Of a DNA stretch of 64,000 nucleotides, positions 42,710 to 51,186 are shown piece by piece. The notes beneath the pieces are model-generated. The model worked only from the letters and a program-made list of their open reading frames with translations, ran no database searches and had not been told where the DNA came from. Position 1 is the stretch's first letter, and the number at the start of each line of letters is the position of its first letter. The stretch is from Chelatococcus reniformis (lineage in GTDB: Bacteria > Pseudomonadota > Alphaproteobacteria > Rhizobiales > Beijerinckiaceae): contig NZ_BMGG01000003.1 of assembly GCF_014640075.1 (NCBI RefSeq), positions 309,036 through 373,035 of the forward strand, read 5' to 3'. The translations under genes were made by a program, and so were the position numbers.

Positions 42710-43873
42710 ATGGTCGAGATGCCGCGGACCGCCCAGTTCCAGCCTGGCACCGACAGCGCCGATGGCGAGACGGCGCAGGCCGCATCCCGCCCGCGCCGCA
42801 ACGTCCTCAAGCGCGGCGCCATCGCGCTGGCGTTGCTCGCCGGCACGGCGCTCGCCGCCGACTACGGCTATGCCTACTGGACCACGGGCCAATATCTGCA
42901 ATCGACCGACGATGCCTACGTCAAGGCCGACTACACCATCGTGGCGCCAAAGATCTCCGGCTACATCGCCGACGTCCTCGTGGCCGACAACGAGGCGGTG
43001 AAGGCCGGCCAGGCGCTGGCCCGCATCGACGACCGCGACGTCCGCGCGGCGCTGGCGCAGGCCCGCGCCGACGACGAGGCGGCCGCCGCCGCCATCCGCA
43101 ACCTGGAGGCCCAGCTCACCTTGCAGCAGTCGGTGATCGCCGGCGCCGAGGCGGCGATCGCGGCGACCCAGGCCAATCTCACTTTCGCCCAGGCCGACGC
43201 TGCCCGCTACCGCAACCTGGTCAACACCGGCGCCGGCACCTTGCAGAAGGCCCAGGAAACCCAGGCCACGGCCACCGAGACCGCGGCGCAGCTGCGCCGC
43301 GACCAGGCGGCGCTGGCCGAGGCCAAGGCCAAGGTGCCGGTGCTGGGAACACAGCGCGACCAGGCCAAGGCGCAGAAGGACCACGCGGCGGCAGCGCTAC
43401 GCCAGGCCGAGCTCAACCTCTCCTACACGACCATTGCGGCGCCGGTGGATGGTACGGTCGGCGCGCGCTCGCTGCGCGTCGGCCAATACGTCAGCGCCGG
43501 CACGCAGCTGATGGCGGTGGTGCCGCTCGGCGCCGTCTACGTCGTGGCGAACTACAAGGAGACGCAGCTCGCCGCAGTGCGGCCGGGCCAGGCCGTCGCG
43601 GTGGAGGTCGACACCTTTCCCGGCGTGAGACTGACGGGCCATGTGGACAGCCTGTCGCCGGCGAGCGGGCTGGAGTTCTCCCTGCTGCCGCCGGACAACG
43701 CCACCGGCAACTTCACCAAGATCGTGCAGCGCATCCCGGTGAGGATCACGCTGGATGCCTCCGCCCTCACTGGCCTGCTGCGGGCGGGCATGTCGGTGCA
43801 GCCGAGCATAGACACCAAGCCCGAGGTGATGGCCGAGCGGCACGCCGCGGCGGACGCTGCCGCGCCGCGCTGA
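42710..43873 (+). CDS. HlyD/EmrA-family membrane-fusion protein
   Basis: Periplasmic adaptor of an efflux or secretion pump, 387 residues from MVEMPR with a GGAGGAG ribosome site. A short cytoplasmic N-terminus, one membrane helix (about residues 35-55, ALALLAGTALAADYGYAYW), a lipoyl-like half (TDDAYVKADYTIVAPKISGYI), a long alanine/glutamine-rich coiled coil (about 100-230), and a beta-barrel half (VGARSLRVGQYVSAGTQLMAVVPL, VVANYKETQLA). This is the EmrA/VceA pattern. The usual EmrB-type MFS partner is not next to it; an oxidoreductase gene follows instead, so the pump partner must be elsewhere. Confidence 0.92.
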   Translation: MVEMPRTAQFQPGTDSADGETAQAASRPRRNVLKRGAIALALLAGTALAADYGYAYWTTGQYLQSTDDAYVKADYTIVAPKISGYIADVLVADNEAVKAGQALARIDDRDVRAALAQARADDEAAAAAIRNLEAQLTLQQSVIAGAEAAIAATQANLTFAQADAARYRNLVNTGAGTLQKAQETQATATETAAQLRRDQAALAEAKAKVPVLGTQRDQAKAQKDHAAAALRQAELNLSYTTIAAPVDGTVGARSLRVGQYVSAGTQLMAVVPLGAVYVVANYKETQLAAVRPGQAVAVEVDTFPGVRLTGHVDSLSPASGLEFSLLPPDNATGNFTKIVQRIPVRITLDASALTGLLRAGMSVQPSIDTKPEVMAERHAAADAAAPR

Positions 43874-43919
43874 AGCCGGCCAGCCCGGCGGCGTCCGCTC
43901 ACGCTGAAAGGAGCCAGCC

Positions 43920-44906
43920 ATGACTGCCGCAACCGCTCCGTTCGCCGGGCCCCTGAAGCCCCTGCCGGACACCATCAAGGCCTGCCGCGTCCATCGCTTC
44001 GGCCCACCCGAGGTCATCAGCCTTGAAGACGTTGCACGCCCCTCCCCGGGCCCGGGCGAGGTGCTGGTGCGGGTGGCGGCCGCCGGTGTCGGGCCCTGGG
44101 ACGGCTGGATCCGCGCAGGGCGTAGCGCCCTGCCCCAGCCGCTGCCGCTCACCTTGGGCTCCGATCTCGCCGGCACCGTCGCCGCAGTCGGCCCCGATGT
44201 CACCGCCTTCCGGCCGGGGGATGTGGTATTTGGCGTCACCAATGCCCGCTTCACCGGCGCCTATGCCGAATATGCGGTAGCAGCCGCCGGCATGGTCGCC
44301 CGCCAGCCAACGAACCTCGCCGACGTGGATGCCGCAGCCGTCCCGGTCGTCGCCGTCACCGCCTGGCAGGCGCTGTTCGACCAGGCCGGGCTCAAACCCA
44401 AGCAAACCGCCCTCATCCACGGCGCAGCCGGCAACGTCGGTGCCTTCGCCGTGCAGCTCGCGCGCCGCGCCGGCATCAAGGTCGTCGCGACGGTGCGCGG
44501 CAAGGATGCCGGCTTCGTGCGCTGCCTGGGCGCCGACAGGGTCGTCAACGTGGACCACGAGCGCTTCGAGGATGCGGCGCAAGGGGTGGATGCGGTGATC
44601 GACCTCGTCGGCGGTGAGACGCAGCAGCGCTCCTTCGCCGTGCTCAAGCCTGGCGGGCGGCTGATCTCGGCGGTGTCGGAACCCGACCCGGCGCAAGCGG
44701 CGCGGGGCAGCATCGACGCGCGCTTCTTCCTCGTCGAGGTCACCACCGCGGGGCTCGACCGCATCGCGGCCCTCATCGCCGACGGCCGCCTCCAGGTGCA
44801 GGTCGGTGCCGTACTGCCCCTCGCCGGCGCCCGCACCGCGCACGAGATGCTGGAGGGCGCCCGCCCGCACCCGCGCGGCAAGATCGTGCTCCGGGTGCGG
44901 GCTTGA
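43920..44906 (+). CDS. Quinone-reductase-like zinc-independent alcohol dehydrogenase
   Basis: 328 residues of the medium-chain dehydrogenase family, quinone oxidoreductase (QOR/zeta-crystallin) branch. GroES-like N-terminal domain (GPPEVISLEDVARPSPGPGEVLVRV) and Rossmann domain (GAAGNVGAFAVQLARRAGIKVVATVRGKD) are complete. The cysteines and histidine of zinc alcohol dehydrogenases are absent, so it is zinc-free and NADPH-using. The ribosome site AAAGGAG precedes the ATG. It is 46 bases downstream of the EmrA-like gene and likely cotranscribed, suggesting a joint response to quinone or aldehyde stress. Confidence 0.9.
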   Translation: MTAATAPFAGPLKPLPDTIKACRVHRFGPPEVISLEDVARPSPGPGEVLVRVAAAGVGPWDGWIRAGRSALPQPLPLTLGSDLAGTVAAVGPDVTAFRPGDVVFGVTNARFTGAYAEYAVAAAGMVARQPTNLADVDAAAVPVVAVTAWQALFDQAGLKPKQTALIHGAAGNVGAFAVQLARRAGIKVVATVRGKDAGFVRCLGADRVVNVDHERFEDAAQGVDAVIDLVGGETQQRSFAVLKPGGRLISAVSEPDPAQAARGSIDARFFLVEVTTAGLDRIAALIADGRLQVQVGAVLPLAGARTAHEMLEGARPHPRGKIVLRVRA

Positions 44907-44930
44907 GAAGCGGCGGGTCGCTTCAAGTTC

Positions 44931-45024
44931 GATGGATGGTCGGGTCAAGCCCGACCATGACGCTGGACGGTGAAGCACCTTACCTCAATGCCGTCATGGC
45001 CGGGCCAAGACCCGGCCAGCCATC
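44931..45024. repeat. Palindromic GTCAAG repeat pair, second copy
   Basis: Left unit 44931-44962 (GATGGATGGTCGGGTCAAG then CCCGACCATGACG) and inverted right unit 44992-45024 (CGTCATGGCCGGGCCAAG then ACCCGGCCAGCCATC). Same family as 22748-22864. The right unit reaches the stop codon of the TetR gene, so the protein's C-terminus abuts repeat sequence. Confidence 0.8.
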
Positions 45025-45767
45025 TACTTGGAAAGACTTGATCCGCTTTTTCGCCCGGTGCGGGCCTTGCGCACCGTCTCGCCCGCGTCGACCCGCGCCA
45101 GCTCGCCGAACACCTGCGGCGCGCCGGCAATGAAAGTGGCGACGATGCCGCGCACGCTCGTCTCCAGCGGCTCCAGCGGCGCAAAGCCGTAGATGTGGTG
45201 ACGGACGGCCAGATAGATGATGGCCCCTTGCAGGTCCCACACGGTTTGCAGCTCCCGCGCCGACAGCTCGCCGTCGGCGATCGGCGGCAGTCCGGCCGCC
45301 TCGCGCACCGCGTGGCAGACCCGCGGCACGATGCGCTCGCCCACTTGCGTCACGTAGCGCGAGGTCAGGCGGTCGCCGGCGAGCGCGGCCTGCATGGTGA
45401 TGCGGATGAAATTGTGCTCGACGACGATCCGCGCGTAATCCAGGTAGAAGCGCTCGAGCTTGTCCTTGAGCGGCACCGCGGGTTCGGTCAGCATCCGCTC
45501 CCACTCGCTCTTCCAGCGACTGATGAAGACCCGCTGGTAGACCTTCTCGATCAGTTCCTCTTTGCTCTGGAAATACTTGTAGAGCGCCGGCTGCGTCAGG
45601 CCGAGGCGGCGGGCGAGCTCGCGCGTCTGGCCGGCGAAGCCGACGTCGGCGAAGAAGCGGATGGCCTCGTCGAGGATCATGGCCTCGCGCTGCTCGCGGG
45701 CGGCCCCGCGATCGAAACTCGGCTTCGGCGCCGCCTCGCGCGCCACCTTGGTCCTCACCCTCGGCAT
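45024..45767 (-). CDS. TetR/AcrR family transcriptional regulator
   Basis: 247 residues from MPRVRT; longer in-frame starts overlap the shared promoter region and are less likely. The helix-turn-helix reads TRELARRLGLTQPALYKYFQSKEELIEKVY. The C-terminal domain has a TetR_C-like pattern without specific match. It is divergent from a five-gene catabolic operon, with a 24-base palindrome in the promoter region between them, so it most likely represses that operon and itself until the substrate or an intermediate is present. Confidence 0.9.
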   Translation of the reverse strand: MPRVRTKVAREAAPKPSFDRGAAREQREAMILDEAIRFFADVGFAGQTRELARRLGLTQPALYKYFQSKEELIEKVYQRVFISRWKSEWERMLTEPAVPLKDKLERFYLDYARIVVEHNFIRITMQAALAGDRLTSRYVTQVGERIVPRVCHAVREAAGLPPIADGELSARELQTVWDLQGAIIYLAVRHHIYGFAPLEPLETSVRGIVATFIAGAPQVFGELARVDAGETVRKARTGRKSGSSLSK

Positions 45768-45859
45768 GACATCCTTCGGTCGCGGGCCCGGCCCGCCATC
45801 GCAACGAAGGCTGGCTCTTAGCACGCCGAAGGCGCGCCCGCGACGGCCGCCGCAGACGG

Positions 45860-45901
45860 TTGACACGGCGTATCGACTTTGGTTATCGTTTGATAACTAA
45901 A
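45860..45901 (+). promoter_or_regulatory. Promoter -35 and 24-base operator palindrome of the monooxygenase operon
   Basis: A consensus -35 box TTGACA at 45860-45865. At 45878-45901 lies TTTGGTTATC-GTTT-GATAACTAAA, arms matching at 9 of 10 positions, which would cover the -10 region. This is a near-ideal TetR-type operator between the divergent TetR gene and the monooxygenase operon. Binding by the neighbouring TetR protein is inferred. Confidence 0.65.
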
Positions 45902-45986
45902 CGCCTCGCCGGACGCGGGGAGCGCGGCGGCGCCGAGCGGGTCGGACCCGTCGCCAGACACCAACACCCCGCGGGATGAAAGCGCC

Positions 45987-47594
45987 ATGCCGGAGAGCAC
46001 CCCTGTCTCCGTCCTCATCGTCGGGGGCGGGCCCGTCGGCCTCGCCACCGCCCTGCTGCTCGATCGCTTCGGGATCGATTGCACCGTCATCGAGAAGAGC
46101 CCGACGACGACCGATCATCCCAAGTCGCGCGGCTGCTGGGTGAGGACGATGGAGATCTTCCGCCAATGGGGGATCGAGCAGGCGATCCGCGATCGCGGGC
46201 TGCAAGAAAGCTCCGACGTGTTCGTCTACCTGGACAGTATCGCCGGACACGAATACGGCCGCACCCGGCCCGAGCCGAACCTGGGCCAGACGCCCGCATG
46301 GAAGAGCCTCGTCGCCCAGGACGCCGTCGAGGAGGAGATCCTCAAGGTGGTCCAGCGCTCGCGCCATGCGCGGGTGCTGTTCTCCACCGAGTTCGTCGGC
46401 TTCGAGGAAACAAACGACGGTGTCCGCGTGGAAACCCGGGCGGTGGGCTCGGGCGAGCCCACGGTGTGGACGGCGCGCTACCTGATCGCCGCCGACGGCG
46501 CCGGCAGCAGCACGCGGCGGGCCGCCGGCATCGACATGGTGGGGCCGGCGACGCTTGCGGTGATGTCCAACGAGTACTGGCGGGCCGACCTGTCGCATCT
46601 CCCCGTCGCCCGCGAGGCCGCCGGCTTCATGGTCATCCCCGATCGCCCCGAGGTGCCCCGCGCCGGCATCCTCAACACCAACGGCCGCGACCGCTGGCTC
46701 ACGGTCACCCAGATCGGCACCACGACCGACGAGCGGCCGCGGCCGTGGACCGATGAGGAGTTCATCGAGATCGCCCGCGCCCATGCGGGTATCCCGGACC
46801 TCGACGTCACGCTGATCAACCGCTCCACCTGGCGCGTGAGCATGCAGGTGGCGGAAACGTTCCGGAAGGGCCGCGTGTTCATCGTCGGCGATGCCGCGCA
46901 CCGCTTCCCGCCAACCGGGGGCTTTGGCCTCAACTCGGGCGTCCAGGACGCCCACAACCTCGCCTGGAAGCTCGCCTTCGTGCTGCGGGGCTACGCCGAC
47001 GACAAGCTGCTCGACAGCTACTCGACGGAGCGGCGGCCGGTGGCGCAGTCCAATGCCGCCTTCAGCTACGGCAACCGGCTGCGCATCGGCCTCACCGACG
47101 ACGCCATCCGCTCGCGCAACCCCGATCGAATCCGCTTCTGGATCAACGACATGGACAACCACCTGCACAGCATCGGGCAGAACCTCGGCCATTGCTACGA
47201 GGACGGCGCCGTGATCCCGGACGGCACCGTCGGCAAGGCGCTCAACTCCCGCCACTACACGCCAACCGACCGACCGGGTGGGCGCTTCCCGCACCTCTGG
47301 CTCGACCTGGCGCGCCAACACTCCACCCTCGACTGGTTCGACAAGGATTTCGTGCTGGTGGCGGGCCCGGCCGCCGACGATTGGCTGACGGCCGCCGGCG
47401 ACGTCGCCGGCAAACTCGACGTGCCACTCAAGGCGGAGCGGCTGCCCACGGCCGATCCGGCGGACGGGTTCCAGATCGGCCTGCGCGGCGCCGCCCTGGT
47501 GCGGCCCGACGGGCATGTGGCCTGGCGCATGCCATGGACGCCGCCCGATCCGGCGCGGGAGCTCGCCTCCGCCGTCTCCGCACTCCTGCACTGA
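45987..47594 (+). CDS. FAD-dependent aromatic-ring monooxygenase (PheA/TfdB-like)
   Basis: 535 residues. The FAD Rossmann motif VGGGPVGLATALLLDRFG is at residues 12-30, and the second FAD motif GDAAHRFPPTGGFGLNSGVQDAHNLAWKLA near 300. This is the class A flavoprotein hydroxylase pattern, and the 130-residue C-terminal extension after the FAD domain fits the thioredoxin-like domain of phenol-hydroxylase-type members. It would hydroxylate an aromatic or quinone-like ring with NAD(P)H and O2. First gene of an operon with two alpha/beta hydrolases, an MFS transporter and an M24 peptidase. Substrate unknown. Confidence 0.92.
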   Translation: MPESTPVSVLIVGGGPVGLATALLLDRFGIDCTVIEKSPTTTDHPKSRGCWVRTMEIFRQWGIEQAIRDRGLQESSDVFVYLDSIAGHEYGRTRPEPNLGQTPAWKSLVAQDAVEEEILKVVQRSRHARVLFSTEFVGFEETNDGVRVETRAVGSGEPTVWTARYLIAADGAGSSTRRAAGIDMVGPATLAVMSNEYWRADLSHLPVAREAAGFMVIPDRPEVPRAGILNTNGRDRWLTVTQIGTTTDERPRPWTDEEFIEIARAHAGIPDLDVTLINRSTWRVSMQVAETFRKGRVFIVGDAAHRFPPTGGFGLNSGVQDAHNLAWKLAFVLRGYADDKLLDSYSTERRPVAQSNAAFSYGNRLRIGLTDDAIRSRNPDRIRFWINDMDNHLHSIGQNLGHCYEDGAVIPDGTVGKALNSRHYTPTDRPGGRFPHLWLDLARQHSTLDWFDKDFVLVAGPAADDWLTAAGDVAGKLDVPLKAERLPTADPADGFQIGLRGAALVRPDGHVAWRMPWTPPDPARELASAVSALLH

Positions 47595-47612
47595 GCGGCG
47601 GGAGAAAACGCC

Positions 47613-48398
47613 ATGCCCCACGTCGAAACGAACGGCATCTCGACCTTCTACACGCGCACCGGCGACGGGCCGCCGCTGGTGCTGCTGCACGGCGGCGAAG
47701 CCGACCACCACATGTTCGATGCGCTGACGGCCGAGCTTGCGCCGCACCTCACGGTGATCGCCTACGACCAGCGCGACTGCGGCGCCACGCGGAACGGATC
47801 GGAACCGTATGGGCTCGACGACCTCGCCGACGACGCGGCCGCATTGATCGCCGCGCTCGGCTTCGATCGGGCGGGCGTCTACGGCACCTCGCTCGGCGGC
47901 CTGATCGGTCAGGCGGTGGCCGCGCGCCACCGAAACCGCGTGGAGAAGCTCATCCTCGGCAGCACCTGGCGCGTGGGCAGAAGCCCGATCGAGGTGAACG
48001 CAAATGTCTTCCGCACCCTGGCGGCGCTGCGGACCGATACGGCAACAAATGCGCCGAAGATAGCCGAATACTTCTTTGCGCACGAGTTCATCGCCGCACG
48101 ACCCGAGGTCGTCGAGATCTTCCGCGGCGGCAGCCGCGACGAGGGTCAACGGGCCCGGCGCGGAGCGGTGGCGCTGCTGCCGGCGGAAGCGCCACTCAGC
48201 GGCTTCACTGCGCCGACGCTGCTGCTCGCCGGCAGCGAAGACCGGCTGATCCCGCCCGCCGCCACCTTCGCGCTCCAGAGCGAGCTGCCACAGGCCGAGG
48301 CGCGCACGCTGGCCGGCGTCAGCCACGTCGGTGCGATCCAGGCGCCGGCGCAGATCGCCGCGGCGATCCTGGCATTTTTCGGAATAGGGCAAGTATAG
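47613..48398 (+). CDS. Alpha/beta hydrolase (3-oxoadipate enol-lactonase-like)
   Basis: 261 residues, 18 bases after the monooxygenase. Oxyanion segment LLHGGEADHHMFDAL, nucleophile elbow YGTSLGGLIGQ (Ser), aspartate in LLAGSEDRLIPP and histidine in GVSHVGAIQ, so the triad is complete. The size and opening resemble PcaD and meta-cleavage-type hydrolases, consistent with ring-fission product hydrolysis after the monooxygenase, although no dioxygenase is present. The ribosome site GGGAGAA precedes the ATG. Confidence 0.88.
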   Translation: MPHVETNGISTFYTRTGDGPPLVLLHGGEADHHMFDALTAELAPHLTVIAYDQRDCGATRNGSEPYGLDDLADDAAALIAALGFDRAGVYGTSLGGLIGQAVAARHRNRVEKLILGSTWRVGRSPIEVNANVFRTLAALRTDTATNAPKIAEYFFAHEFIAARPEVVEIFRGGSRDEGQRARRGAVALLPAEAPLSGFTAPTLLLAGSEDRLIPPAATFALQSELPQAEARTLAGVSHVGAIQAPAQIAAAILAFFGIGQV

Positions 48399-48412
48399 AC
48401 AGTTTTTTGTCA

Positions 48413-48503
48413 GATGGATGCCGGGTCAAGCCCGACCATGACGGCATCAAAGGTGAAGTGACCACTCCCAACGTCATGGCCTGGCTTGACCCGGCCATCC
48501 ATC
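48413..48503. repeat. Palindromic GTCAAG repeat pair, third copy
   Basis: Left unit 48413-48443 (GATGGATGCCGGGTCAAG then CCCGACCATGACG) and inverted right unit 48472-48503 (CGTCATGGCCTGG then CTTGACCCGGCCATCCATC). It sits inside the catabolic operon, between the hydrolase and the MFS gene; its secondary structure may dampen or protect the transcript at this point. Confidence 0.8.
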
Positions 48504-48548
48504 CACTTGGAAAAAAATACCAAAAACAGAACAAACCGGGAGAAAGCC

Positions 48549-49961
48549 ATGTCCAACGCCGCAACAGGCGACTTCGACGCCGCCCCCGTCACCCCCAGAT
48601 TCTGGGCTTCGATCGTCATCTTCATGCTCACCGGTGTCGTCGACTTCTTCGATTTCTTCGTCGTCGCCTTTCTCGTCGCGGTGCTGGCGCCGCAATGGCA
48701 TCTCACCTTCGGGCAGACTTCGATCATGCTGCTCAGCGCCGGCGTTGGCGCCATGGTCGGCGCCGTGGCCTGGGGAGCGCTCGCCGACCGCTTCGGCCGC
48801 AAGCTCCTGTCGATCCTCGGCGTGGTCATCTGTGCCGTAGGCTCCGGCTCCATCGCCTTCATCCCGGACAACGCCTGGGTGTTGTTCTGCGTGCTGCGCT
48901 TCTTCGTCGGCTTCGGCCTCGCGGCGGCAGCCACCGCCGGCGTGCCGTTGATGGTGGAGATGACGCCGACCCGCTATCGCACGCTGCTCACGAGCCTCGC
49001 CGCCGTGCCGGTGACACTCGGTATCCTCTCCGCCTCGATCCTGTCGGCGCTGCTGCTGCCGACGCTCGGCTGGCGCGGTCTCGCCGCCCTCGGGTTCCTG
49101 CCCATCGTCCTGGCGCTCCTGACGCTCGTCGTCGTGCCGGAATCGGCACGCTGGCTGCTCAGCCGCGGCCGCACTTCCGCCGCGCGGCGCGCCATCGGGC
49201 GACTTCACCGCGTCGATGCCGACACCGTCGTGCTGCCGCCGCCCCCAGCCACTGCGCCCGCAGCGCGCTTCCGCGATCTCCTCGCCGAGCCACGCCGCTT
49301 CTGGCTGGTCACCTTGACCTTTCTCGGCGCGAGCGCCGCAAACTACGGCGTCTTCCTGTGGGGGCCGACCATCGTCGCGCTGCTGCTGGGCGTCGGCGCC
49401 ACGGACGCAGCGCATGTCTTCGTCTACGTCGGCCTCGCCGGCATGGTCGCCCGCGCCGGCTTCGCCTTGCTCGCCCAGCGCATCGGCCGCCGCCCGTGCG
49501 GCCAGATCATGGGCTACGGTACGGCGATCGCGCTGGCGCTCGCCGCCATCTTCCACGACGCCTTCATCGGCGGCGTGCCGGTCTTCCTGATCTGCCTCGT
49601 CGTCGGTGCCATCTTCTTCGACGGCGGCTTCGCCAACCTCGCGCCCTACCCGGCGGAGATCTATCCGGTGCGGCTCAGTGCGCGGGCCGTGGGCCTGTCG
49701 CAGTTCGCCAACGGCATCGGCAAGATCCTCGGGCCGCTCTGCCTCGCCCTCATCGCCGGGGCCGACAATTACGTGGTGCCCAAGGCGACCGCCGATGCCG
49801 TGCTGCCGGCGTTCCTGTTCCTGGCCGCCTGCGGGCTCATGGTCGGCCTCGCCTATTCGCTGCTCGGCATCGAGTCGCACGGCAAGCCGGTCGCGCTGTT
49901 CAATACCGAGCCGGAAGCTCCGGCCGCGCAGCCTGCGCCGGCCCTGCCCGCCCATCCGTGA
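48549..49961 (+). CDS. Major facilitator superfamily transporter, aromatic-acid/sugar type
   Basis: 470 residues from MSNAAT with a GGGAGAAA ribosome site; an upstream ATG falls within the repeat and is rejected. Twelve hydrophobic helices. The loop 2-3 motif GALADRFGRK and the PESARWLLSRGR segment after helix 6 are the marks of the sugar/organic-anion MFS groups (including aromatic acid:H+ symporters). Its place between hydrolase and peptidase genes suggests it imports the operon's substrate. Confidence 0.9.
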   Translation: MSNAATGDFDAAPVTPRFWASIVIFMLTGVVDFFDFFVVAFLVAVLAPQWHLTFGQTSIMLLSAGVGAMVGAVAWGALADRFGRKLLSILGVVICAVGSGSIAFIPDNAWVLFCVLRFFVGFGLAAAATAGVPLMVEMTPTRYRTLLTSLAAVPVTLGILSASILSALLLPTLGWRGLAALGFLPIVLALLTLVVVPESARWLLSRGRTSAARRAIGRLHRVDADTVVLPPPPATAPAARFRDLLAEPRRFWLVTLTFLGASAANYGVFLWGPTIVALLLGVGATDAAHVFVYVGLAGMVARAGFALLAQRIGRRPCGQIMGYGTAIALALAAIFHDAFIGGVPVFLICLVVGAIFFDGGFANLAPYPAEIYPVRLSARAVGLSQFANGIGKILGPLCLALIAGADNYVVPKATADAVLPAFLFLAACGLMVGLAYSLLGIESHGKPVALFNTEPEAPAAQPAPALPAHP

Positions 49962-49979
49962 TCCCGCCTGCGAGGAAAG

Positions 49980-51179
49980 TTGCCGATGTCCACCCTGATC
50001 CAACCCGCCAGCGGTCCCAGCTTCGATGTCGCCCGCCTGGACCGGCTGTTGGAGGAGCACGGCATCGACGTGCTCGTCGCCACCTCGCGGCACAACGTGC
50101 AATACCTGCTCGGCGGCTATCGCTTCTTCTTCTTCGACGTGATGGAGGCGATCGGCCTCAGCCGCTACCTGCCGGTCTTCGTCTACCGCAGGGGCCGGCC
50201 GGACGAGGCGCTCTATGTGGGCAACCGCATGGAGGGCTTTGAGCACGAGCACGGGCGCTTCTGGACGCCGCACGTGCGCACCGCGTCGTGGGGTACGCTC
50301 GACGCCATCGGCGCGGCGATCGAGCACATCGCCGGTCTTCCCGGCGTGCGCGCCATCGGCATCGAGCCGGGCTTCCTGCCCTCCGATGCGGCGAAGACAC
50401 TCGCCGATGCGACCGCGCCGGCCCGGCTCGTCGATGCCACCTTCACGCTGGAGCGCCTGCGGGCGCTCAAGTCGGCCGCCGAGCTCGCGCTGGTGCGCGA
50501 GGCCTCGGAGCGGGTGGTCGCGGCCATGCGGGCGGTCTTCGCGGCCTGCGCGCCCGGCATGAGCAAGGCCGACGTCGTGGGCCGGCTACGCGGCGAGGAG
50601 CAGCAGCGCGACCTCGTCTTCGAATATTGCCTCATCGCCGCCGGCCGAAGCCACAACCGGGCGCCCTCGCCTCAGCGGCTCGAGCCCGGCGACGTCATCT
50701 CCCTCGACTCCGGCGGCACCTACGGCGGCTACATCGGCGATCTCTCCCGCATGGGCATCCTGGGCGAGCCGGACGCGGAGCTGGCCGACCTGCTCGCTGC
50801 GGTCGACGAGGTGCAGCAGGCCGCCCGCGCCGCGATCCGGCCGGGGGCTTTGGGCGGGGAGATCATCGCGGCGGGCGAGGCGGTGGTGCGCCGCTCGCCC
50901 CACGCCGCCGTGCTCGACTTCACGGCCCACGGCATCGGCCTCGTCAGCCACGAGGCGCCGCGGCTCACCGAACACGGCCCGGTGCCCTACCCCGCCACCG
51001 ACGCCCACCGGCCGCTGGAGGCGGGCATGGTGATCTCGGTCGAGACGGCGCTGCAGCATCCGCGCCGCGGCTATATCAAGCTGGAGGATACCCTCGCCGT
51101 CACCGCCGCTGGCTCGAGCGCCTTCGGCGACGGCGGCCGCGGCTGGAACCGTGCCGGCCGACGTGACGACGCGCCCTGA
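49980..51179 (+). CDS. M24 family metallopeptidase (Xaa-Pro aminopeptidase/creatinase-like)
   Basis: 399 residues. The N-terminal creatinase-type domain (DVARLDRLLEEHGIDVLVATSRHNVQYLLGGYRF) is followed by the pita-bread fold. Metal ligands are visible: Asp in ISLDSGGTY, Asp in YIGDLSRMG, His in FTAHGIGL, Glu in ISVETAL and Glu in KLEDTLAV, so an active dinuclear enzyme is likely. In this catabolic setting it may cleave an amide or imidodipeptide linkage in the substrate rather than act as housekeeping peptidase. An ATG two codons downstream is an equally good start. Confidence 0.9.
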   Translation: MPMSTLIQPASGPSFDVARLDRLLEEHGIDVLVATSRHNVQYLLGGYRFFFFDVMEAIGLSRYLPVFVYRRGRPDEALYVGNRMEGFEHEHGRFWTPHVRTASWGTLDAIGAAIEHIAGLPGVRAIGIEPGFLPSDAAKTLADATAPARLVDATFTLERLRALKSAAELALVREASERVVAAMRAVFAACAPGMSKADVVGRLRGEEQQRDLVFEYCLIAAGRSHNRAPSPQRLEPGDVISLDSGGTYGGYIGDLSRMGILGEPDAELADLLAAVDEVQQAARAAIRPGALGGEIIAAGEAVVRRSPHAAVLDFTAHGIGLVSHEAPRLTEHGPVPYPATDAHRPLEAGMVISVETALQHPRRGYIKLEDTLAVTAAGSSAFGDGGRGWNRAGRRDDAP

Positions 51180-51186
51180 GGATTCC

